Below, in pieces: positions 58,352-64,000 of a stretch of DNA of 64,000 bases (its first letter is position 1; every line of letters begins with the position of its first letter). The stretch covers positions 38,895 through 102,894 of the forward strand of contig NZ_JADMOL010000009.1 in the NCBI RefSeq assembly GCF_015558675.1. The letters run 5' to 3'. Below the pieces are notes generated by a model. That model was given only the letters and a program-made list of their open reading frames with translations. It did no database searches and was not told where the DNA came from. Both the position numbers and the translations under genes were made by a program. Source of the stretch: Paenibacillus sp. 1001270B_150601_E10. Its GTDB lineage: Bacteria > Bacillota > Bacilli > Paenibacillales > Paenibacillaceae.

Positions 58352-59308
58352 ATGGAGTCACTAGGAGACATGCTGAAGCGGTCGCCATTCAAACAACGAC
58401 GTGCAGAGATTGAGGCCAAGACCAAGGAGATGCTGAATCAGCCTTTGGTCCAAGAGCTGGTCGCAGAGCATCCGGAATTGGATCAGCAGACGTTGAAGCT
58501 TAATCTGAATAAGCTTTACCAATATGTGAAGGAGCATCATGCCTGCGAGCAATGCCCGGGGCTTGAGAACTGTCCCAATGACTTCGAGGGACACTTCACA
58601 CGTATTGACGTTCATGAGCGCGACGGCCGCTGCTTTCTGGAAGACTGCAAGGTTCCTTGCCAGAAGCTCTTGCATCATGAACGGCAGCAGGCTGTGCGCC
58701 GTCGTGTCCGTTCATTCTATGTAGACGAGACAGCGCTGAACCAAGGCTATTCGGCGCAAGAAATATTAGAGCGCGACTATGAGCGAATCGGTGCTGTAAC
58801 CCAAGTGATGGACTATATCGCGAAAGTATCTGAGCAGGGGCTAACCCCTTCTGGTCTATACTTGAGCGGATCATTTGGTACAGGAAAGACCTTTTTGATG
58901 AGCTACATGCTGTATGAGCTTGCTCGGCTTGATTATACAGGTGTGATCGTATATATGCCGGAGTTTGTGGAAGAATTAAAGTCGATGTTCCAAGAGCCTG
59001 GCAAGCTTCGGGAGACAATGGAGACGCTGAAAGAGACAGATCTTCTCGTATTCGACGATATTGGTGCTGAGAATATGACCCCTTGGGTTCGTGACCATGT
59101 GCTTGGTTCCATATTGAATCATCGGATGAATCGTAAGCCCACCTTTTATACATCGAATTATGACATGAATGGTCTGCTGAAGCACTTTAGCTATACCCGT
59201 GAAGGAGAAGATATCTATAAGGCTGAGCGGCTAATGGATCGCATTCAGCCGTATGTTGAGGTTGTCTCCGTCAATGGTCAAAATAAGCGCGGTCAGAAGC
59301 CGCAATAG
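58352..59308 (+). CDS. dnaI: primosomal protein DnaI (helicase loader)
   Basis: AAA+ helicase loader, 318 residues. The N-terminal zinc-binding domain has Cys/His pairs (HACEQCPGLENC; CFLEDCKVPC). The AAA+ core has Walker A SGSFGTGKT (around residue 173), Walker B LLVFDDIG and the sensor/arginine region TSNYDMNGL. It delivers the hexameric helicase to DnaB/DnaD at the origin and to restart sites. GAAGGAGGGAG precedes the ATG. A terminator follows. Confidence 0.96.
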   Translation: MESLGDMLKRSPFKQRRAEIEAKTKEMLNQPLVQELVAEHPELDQQTLKLNLNKLYQYVKEHHACEQCPGLENCPNDFEGHFTRIDVHERDGRCFLEDCKVPCQKLLHHERQQAVRRRVRSFYVDETALNQGYSAQEILERDYERIGAVTQVMDYIAKVSEQGLTPSGLYLSGSFGTGKTFLMSYMLYELARLDYTGVIVYMPEFVEELKSMFQEPGKLRETMETLKETDLLVFDDIGAENMTPWVRDHVLGSILNHRMNRKPTFYTSNYDMNGLLKHFSYTREGEDIYKAERLMDRIQPYVEVVSVNGQNKRGQKPQ

Positions 59309-59316
59309 TCAGAAAC

Positions 59317-59362
59317 ACAAAAGTCCGAGTGCATCCTTCTATTGAAGGAACCTCGGACTTTT
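59317..59362. terminator. bidirectional terminator after dnaI
   Basis: AAAAGTCCGAG and CTCGGACTTTT arms around 59318-59328 and 59352-59362; A- and T-rich on both sides, serving dnaI and the minus-strand yqzM. Coordinates may be off by one. Confidence 0.8.
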
Positions 59363-59394
59363 GCATGTGTCTAGCATGGATGGATCTAGCTGAC

Positions 59395-59544
59395 TTAGGA
59401 CATAATGAACTTAACAATAACCATGCCGAAGAAAATTAAAGTCATGAACCCAAGCATGCCACCGAAGCCGTTCATAACGTCACGAAGATCGTCAGTAGGC
59501 GTTTCGTTTACATGCTCGCGAGGATCGACAGTTTTGGCTTCCAT
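59395..59544 (-). CDS. yqzM: YqzM-family small membrane protein
   Basis: A 49-residue protein with a polar head (KTVDPREHVNETPTDDL) and one C-terminal helix (GFGGMLGFMTLIFFGMVIVK). The DPREHVNE...GFGGMxGFMT pattern is that of the YqzM family, conserved next to DNA-uptake or replication genes in Bacillales; function unknown. GGGAGGAA precedes the ATG. Convergent with dnaI. Confidence 0.85.
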   Translation of the reverse strand: MEAKTVDPREHVNETPTDDLRDVMNGFGGMLGFMTLIFFGMVIVKFIMS

Positions 59545-59786
59545 TACGCTATTCCTCCCATCTGCCTCTTCCTGCTATGATTATTGTCATATTGCGGCAG
59601 GAATATTAATCCAATTTCGTCTTAAGTATAGCGAATAACGCTTCGATTTGTAAAGGAAAGGCTTGTTTTTCCTATGACAAATTGATTACAAGTGGAAATC
59701 TCAAATTCGCATAAAAAAATGTTTTGTGGTATACTTTACATGTTGAAAAATAAAGTAAGCTGCTTTATATAAAGGAGGAACTAAAG

Positions 59787-60107
59787 ATGGCAATCGTACA
59801 TGTATCCGATCAATCCTTCAATGCTGATGTTGAAAATAACAATGGTGTCGTATTGGTTGATTTCTGGGCACCATGGTGCGGACCTTGTAAAGCTCTTGCT
59901 CCAATCTTGGATGAATTGGACAATGAGATTACAGGCCAAGCGACAATTGCTAAAGTAAACGTGGATGAGAACCCTGAGTCTGCTTCCCGTTTCGGCGTAA
60001 TGAGCATCCCAACAATCATCGTATTCAAAGATGGTCAACCTGTGGATAAAGTTGTAGGCTTGAACTCCAAGGATGCACTCAAGAGCTTGGTAACTAAACA
60101 CCAATAA
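59787..60107 (+). CDS. trxA: thioredoxin
   Basis: Main cytoplasmic disulfide reductase, 106 residues, active site WCGPC (about residues 29-33), cis-Pro in SIPT, and DFWAPWC. Canonical TrxA length and fold. AAAGGAGGA precedes the ATG. An extended -10 (TGGTATACT, hexamer 59730-59735) with a weak TTCGCA -35 lies about 50 bp upstream. Followed by its own terminator. Supplies electrons to ribonucleotide reductase and other targets. Confidence 0.97.
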   Translation: MAIVHVSDQSFNADVENNNGVVLVDFWAPWCGPCKALAPILDELDNEITGQATIAKVNVDENPESASRFGVMSIPTIIVFKDGQPVDKVVGLNSKDALKSLVTKHQ

Positions 60108-60139
60108 TCACTGGATGAGCTTTCATCCATTGACAGTTA

Positions 60140-60166
60140 AGCCCTCCTGAATAGGAGGGCTTTTTC
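60140..60166 (+). terminator. terminator of trxA
   Basis: AGCCCTCCT (60140-60148), 4-nt loop, AGGAGGGCT (60153-60161), then T4. Confidence 0.93.
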
Positions 60167-60240
60167 TCATGCCTTCCATAATGATATAGTATATCTATTA
60201 GAGGGGAACACTTTACGAACAGACGGCAGAGAGGGGGAAC

Positions 60241-62517
60241 GTGAAGTTGAGTGAAAAAGACAAGAAAAACCCGGTTTCTTCAACGAAGAATATGGATGCT
60301 ATAGATGACAGCTACCCCGGCCAGCACTCCTCCAATTGGCGATCAGAGCGTTGGAAGGAGCGCTGGAAGGATCGGTATGAAGCCAAGCAGGAAGAAGTGC
60401 TGACAGAAGAGGAGCTTGCTGAGCGGGAGTGTGCACTGGAGCGCATCCATAACAAGCTTGCTCTGCTGCCGGACCTTCCTGGCTGCTATCTGATGAAGAA
60501 TCAAGAGGGCACGATTATTTATGTCGGCAAGGCGAAAGTGCTTAAGAATCGTGTCCGCTCGTATTTTAGCGGAAGCCATGAAGGCAAGACGCAGCGGCTG
60601 GTTTCAGAGATTCGGGATTTTGAATACATTGTGACTGCAAGCAATATGGAAGCTCTCATCTTGGAGTGCAATCTAATTAAGCAGCATTACCCTCGCTATA
60701 ATGTGCTTCTAAAGGACGACAAGAGCTTTCCTTATATCAAAATTACGAATGAACGGCACCCAAGGCTTGAGGTAACAAGGAGGGTGTTAAAGGATAAAGC
60801 GAAGTACTTTGGACCTTACCCGAATGCTTTCGCCGCACAGCAGACGAAGAAGCTATTGGATCGGTTGTACCCGATGCGAAAATGCAATACGATGCCAGAC
60901 CGCGTCTGCTTATACTACCATATCGGGCAATGCTTAGCGCCTTGCGAGTATGAGGTTACGCCTGAGCAATACGAGCAGATGACGATTGAGATTGCTCAGT
61001 TTCTTAAAGGCGGACATGAGGAGATCAAGAAAGAGCTTCGTCGCAAGATGGAGGAAGCGGCTGAGGAGCTGCATTTCGAACGGGCGAAGGAATACCGAGA
61101 TCAGCTTATCGCTATTGACGCTATTATGGAGAAGCAAAACATTAATACAGCGGATCAACAGGACCGCGATATATTCGGCTTTGCTGTCGATAAGGGCTGG
61201 ATGTGTGTGCAGATTCTGTATACGCGTCAAGGAAAAATGATTGAGCGGCATGCGACGAAGTTCCCTTACTATGGGGATCCATATGATGATTTCATGTCCT
61301 TCGTCACACAGTACTACAGCGAGAATCCAGCGCTGCCTAAGGTTATTCTGCTTCCAGATGAAGCTGATTGGCTGGAAGGAACGAAGGAGCAGATCGCAAT
61401 ATCGGATGGAGCTGGTGCATCGTTAACCTCTTCACCGTCTAGCAATTCGTTGGGTACAGATCCAGCGTCTACTGAAGCTGAAGGTACCAGCGAAGCTGGT
61501 TCTGATCCTGACGAAAGCGAAGAAGCAGCAGGCGGAGTACGGATGACCATCCGCCAGCTTTCTGAAGCTGCAAATGATGAAGGCGAACATGCGGATGAAG
61601 CAGCAGCAAATAACCCTACGACTGCGGGAGCTCTGCAGGAGTGGCTTCATGTTAAGGTGCTGGTGCCTAAGCGCGGCATGAAGCGTAAGATGGTCAAGAT
61701 GGCGATGGATAATGCAGGTGTGGCGCTTGAAGAGAAGTTCAAGCTGCTTGAGCGCGATCAAGAGCGTACAGCACATGCCGCGGAGCGGCTTGGCGAGGCT
61801 CTAGGCATAGGGGTAGCTCGTCGGATTGAGGCGTTTGATAACTCCAATATTCAAGGTGCTGACCCAGTGTCGGCGATGGTCGTGTTTATTGACGGCAAGC
61901 CTGCGAAGAAGGAGTATCGGAAGTATAAGGTCCGTACGGTGGTCGGGCCGGATGACTATGAAACGATGCGCGAGGTTATTCGCAGACGCTATGAGCGCGT
62001 GCTGAAGGAAGGGCTCGATAAGCCTGACCTAATCGTTGTCGATGGCGGTAAGGGGCAGATGTCAGCTGCTATCGATGTGCTCGAAAATGAGCTGGGTCTC
62101 TTTATTCCGGTAGCGGGACTTGTAAAGGACCAGAAGCATAAGACAGCTCAGCTGATGGCCGGCGATCCGCCAGCGGTCGTTCCACTTGGACGCGATAGCC
62201 AGGAATTTTATTTGCTCCAGCGGATCCAAGAGGAGGTTCACCGCTTTGCGATTACCTTCCACCGCGAGCGACGTGCCAAGTCGATGGTCATCTCCTCCTT
62301 GGATTCCATCCCGGGCATCGGTGAGAAGCGGCGCAAGCTGCTGCTTAAGCATTTTGGCTCGTTGAAAAAAATTAGAGAGGCTTCTGTGGAGGATTTCCGC
62401 GAGATTGGCATTGGCCAATCATTAGCCGAGACGATCCTGTCCCATCTAAATGGTGAGGAGCAGGATGTCCAATTGGACTCACATGACGAAGCGCCTCCTG
62501 CCAATGAGGAAGCCTAG
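60241..62517 (+). CDS. uvrC: excinuclease ABC subunit C, enlarged
   Basis: Dual-incision nuclease of nucleotide excision repair with UvrA and UvrB. GIY-YIG domain at residues 72-150 ([10 protein letters not shown]...[13 protein letters not shown]), UVR motif near 262-297, RNase H-like endonuclease domain ([26 protein letters not shown]) and C-terminal helix-hairpin-helix ([20 protein letters not shown]). At 758 residues it is well over the usual ~600: a charged N-terminal extension (1-66) and a low-complexity acidic insertion (382-462) account for the excess. GTG 60241 or TTG 60247 start; GAGGGGG is better spaced for 60247. Confidence 0.95.
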   Translation: MKLSEKDKKNPVSSTKNMDAIDDSYPGQHSSNWRSERWKERWKDRYEAKQEEVLTEEELAERECALERIHNKLALLPDLPGCYLMKNQEGTIIYVGKAKVLKNRVRSYFSGSHEGKTQRLVSEIRDFEYIVTASNMEALILECNLIKQHYPRYNVLLKDDKSFPYIKITNERHPRLEVTRRVLKDKAKYFGPYPNAFAAQQTKKLLDRLYPMRKCNTMPDRVCLYYHIGQCLAPCEYEVTPEQYEQMTIEIAQFLKGGHEEIKKELRRKMEEAAEELHFERAKEYRDQLIAIDAIMEKQNINTADQQDRDIFGFAVDKGWMCVQILYTRQGKMIERHATKFPYYGDPYDDFMSFVTQYYSENPALPKVILLPDEADWLEGTKEQIAISDGAGASLTSSPSSNSLGTDPASTEAEGTSEAGSDPDESEEAAGGVRMTIRQLSEAANDEGEHADEAAANNPTTAGALQEWLHVKVLVPKRGMKRKMVKMAMDNAGVALEEKFKLLERDQERTAHAAERLGEALGIGVARRIEAFDNSNIQGADPVSAMVVFIDGKPAKKEYRKYKVRTVVGPDDYETMREVIRRRYERVLKEGLDKPDLIVVDGGKGQMSAAIDVLENELGLFIPVAGLVKDQKHKTAQLMAGDPPAVVPLGRDSQEFYLLQRIQEEVHRFAITFHRERRAKSMVISSLDSIPGIGEKRRKLLLKHFGSLKKIREASVEDFREIGIGQSLAETILSHLNGEEQDVQLDSHDEAPPANEEA

Positions 62518-62525
62518 CATAAATG

Positions 62526-62584
62526 AAAAAGCACTCTGCGATCAGAACGCGTTAGCGTATAGGGTCGCAGAGTGCTTTTTTTTT
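62526..62584. terminator. bidirectional terminator after uvrC
   Basis: Arms of about 17 bp (62527-62543 with 62562-62579), A-rich before and T10 after. Confidence 0.9.
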
Positions 62585-62586
62585 GT

Positions 62587-62656
62587 ACTCCAGAACAGTG
62601 ACTCCAGAACAGTGACTCCAGAACAGTGACTCCAGAACAGTGACTCCAGAACGGTA
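62587..62656. repeat. five tandem copies of a 14-bp repeat
   Basis: The unit ACTCCAGAACAGTG is repeated five times head to tail; the first four are identical and the last ends ACGGTA. Units start at 62587, 62601, 62615, 62629 and 62643. It lies between the uvrC terminator and the end of the convergent protease gene. Confidence 0.95.
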
Positions 62657-62725
62657 TGCACCAAGGACGTATGATCCAAAGGTAACGACCAAGTCGTTCT
62701 TTCATGGCCGATACGACATCATCCA

Positions 62726-64000
62726 TCACAGTTTTGGCTTCTCGTCTATCCCTATGCCCGTCTTCTTCTCTTTGAAATATCGTATGGCGTAGACAAGAAT
62801 GACAGGCAGCAGAAGATAGATCAGGCCAAGAGTCATGCCCTGAGCGGTCCCTTCTAGTAAATACGAGATGACCATCAGCAGCGTATCCAGCATCAGATGG
62901 GCAAATAGCGCTGTCCAAAAATTGTAACGCACCATAATCCATACAAAGACAAACCCAAGGATCATGAGCTCAACCGGTCGCGAGTAGTACGGATAGATGG
63001 GGTAGGTGACATGGCCTGCCGCCCATACGAAGGTAGGGATAATTGCAGCGATCCATGTATTGCGTACAAGCTTTCGAAGCAAACCTACACCGAATAACCG
63101 GAAAAAGGTCTCCTCTGAGATGGCAGCGACCCAAGCAACCAACGGGAAAAACGCTGGAATGGTGAGATTTAGCGGCGAATTCTCCGCGTCTGTACTGGAC
63201 CAGGCTTGAACGCTGTATTCAAGCCCTGTAAAGATGATGGACTGAAGCCCAAGCAGTACGCCAGCAAAGCACAAGCCACGCCAGAAGGCATCGACCAGTT
63301 GCTGTCCAAAGCTTGCGTCCGACCAGGTCGGCATGATGCTAGGGTATGGCGTACGCTGCCAAAGATGCTTGCCGGTTACAAGTGAGAAATATAGCGTCAC
63401 TCCGCCTTGTATAATCGTTAATGCAATTTGTAATAACGTCGTAAACAGAATGGCATCAAAGGATACCGCTCTTGACAGGCTGAGCATGGCAACGCCCGGA
63501 ATCAGATTGATAACATGCAGTATTGATATTCCACATGATATGATCGTGAGCACCCACATGGTAGCGGAGCGAAACTTTACTTTTTTACGAAAAACAACGG
63601 CAAGAATGATGCTGATTAATCCCATAATGAAGGAAACGACCATATAGCCGTAGGTTTGAATGGCGTTTGCAGTGTTGTCCTGATGGGCCATGGCGGCTCT
63701 ATAGTCCTCGGGAATGCTCCACTCGGATGTGATGCTGGCGAGCTGATCACCTGACCAATTTACAGAAATATGCAAGGATGCATCTCCAACTGCGGCTCCA
63801 GGAACCCGGTATCGAATTTCGTGAGCTGAAGCTTGCTCAACCGGCTCACGCACAACTTGTTTTAAGCTGTAACCAAGTAATTGTACGGCTTTATCCGAGC
63901 GCTTGAGCAGATCCTCTGTAGGCAAAGAGGAGCTCGGGAGCGCACTAACTGTCAGCTCCGTACGATAGCCGACCAATTGTCCGGTGCTCATATGGATGTC
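62726..64000 (-). CDS. CPBP-family intramembrane metalloprotease (5' partial)
   Basis: At least 424 residues; the open frame continues past the window edge (an internal ATG lies at 63989-63991), so the N-terminus is missing. About nine to ten helices. The CPBP (CAAX protease/bacteriocin-processing) motifs are ISEETFFR (EExxxR), FVWAAGH (FxxxH-type) and FAHLMLDTLL (HxxxD-type), giving a zinc-dependent intramembrane protease. The soluble N-terminal part (before helix one) includes VPGAAVGDASLHISVNW. In Gram-positives such enzymes act in protein processing or self-immunity; substrate unknown. Confidence 0.88.
   Translation of the reverse strand, partial: DIHMSTGQLVGYRTELTVSALPSSSLPTEDLLKRSDKAVQLLGYSLKQVVREPVEQASAHEIRYRVPGAAVGDASLHISVNWSGDQLASITSEWSIPEDYRAAMAHQDNTANAIQTYGYMVVSFIMGLISIILAVVFRKKVKFRSATMWVLTIISCGISILHVINLIPGVAMLSLSRAVSFDAILFTTLLQIALTIIQGGVTLYFSLVTGKHLWQRTPYPSIMPTWSDASFGQQLVDAFWRGLCFAGVLLGLQSIIFTGLEYSVQAWSSTDAENSPLNLTIPAFFPLVAWVAAISEETFFRLFGVGLLRKLVRNTWIAAIIPTFVWAAGHVTYPIYPYYSRPVELMILGFVFVWIMVRYNFWTALFAHLMLDTLLMVISYLLEGTAQGMTLGLIYLLLPVILVYAIRYFKEKKTGIGIDEKPKL

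Noticed and set aside
62587..62656. CRISPR array
   Set aside because: Units are head-to-tail 14-mers without spacers; no cas genes nearby.
1..64000. Prophage, integrative element or transposon
   Set aside because: No integrase, transposase, phage structural gene, tRNA att site or terminal repeats were seen in the window.

Overview
The window reads as chromosomal DNA of an aerobic, endospore-forming, Gram-positive bacterium of the Paenibacillaceae (Paenibacillus-like). Spore genes (an alpha/beta-type SASP, a YjcZ peptide behind a sigma-K-like promoter, a YheC/D ATP-grasp protein, Sda), the Firmicute replication pair DnaB/DnaI, SLH surface domains, T-box and SAM riboswitches, frequent GTG/TTG starts, strong Shine-Dalgarno sequences and mostly AT-balanced codon use all agree with this. 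No rRNA, tRNA, IS element, prophage or CRISPR array was seen, so this is largely core genome. One locus (about 26-36 kb) looks accessory, and one gene (54.1 kb) looks like an inducible antibiotic-resistance gene.

Layout. 0-4.6 kb: T-box controlled trpS, a SASP gene, then ctaB and a Sco-type copper chaperone. 4.6-6.6 kb (minus): a TOPRIM protein, YjcZ and an MFS transporter. 6.7-10.5 kb: a two-TM protein, a membrane transglutaminase-like protein and a class B penicillin-binding protein. 10.6-12.4 kb: an XRE-cupin regulator divergent from azlCD. 12.6-13.0 kb: a short transcription unit encoding a 21-residue cationic peptide. 13.1-19.1 kb: HAD phosphatase, DUF456, a lipid-linked sugar flippase, DUF2515, a thioredoxin-like protein and ctaA. 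19.3-22.4 kb: a 59-aa orphan, a UbiD-family decarboxylase and a HEPN-like protein. 22.5-25.6 kb: a SAM riboswitch followed by metNIQ.

26.0-36.0 kb is the most notable region. It is one tightly spaced operon resembling Bacillus subtilis ydaJKLMN and the Listeria pss exopolysaccharide genes: a GH8-like lipoprotein, a YdaL-like protein, a processive GT2 synthase, a BcsB-like partner and a membrane-bound degenerate GGDEF protein. The last has lost GGDEF but keeps an RxxD c-di-GMP site at the exact canonical spacing. A bactoprenol glycosyltransferase, a polytopic putative GT-C and a GtrA flippase frame these genes and suggest side-chain decoration of the polymer.

36-49 kb: SDR, NifU-like, YuzB and YutJ, MqnE (futalosine menaquinone route, matching the UbiD homologue), an A-type Fe-S carrier, a DnaA-box cluster in front of sda, a ferredoxin-NADP reductase, YeiH with a divergent LysR regulator, NADH dehydrogenase behind a Rex-like site, and a viroplasmin/RNase H protein. 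49.5-64 kb: a YcdB/SLH surface protein, hemQ with a Fur/PerR-like box inside its promoter, YuiB, an ABC-F protein with a compact attenuator in front of its start codon, an NADPH-dependent FMN reductase, dnaB-dnaI, yqzM, trxA, an enlarged uvrC, a 14-bp tandem repeat, and a CPBP protease running off the end. Several genes feed one aerobic respiratory chain: ctaA, ctaB and Sco (heme A and CuA assembly), hemQ (heme), mqnE and ubiD (menaquinone), and ndh and yutJ (NADH oxidation).
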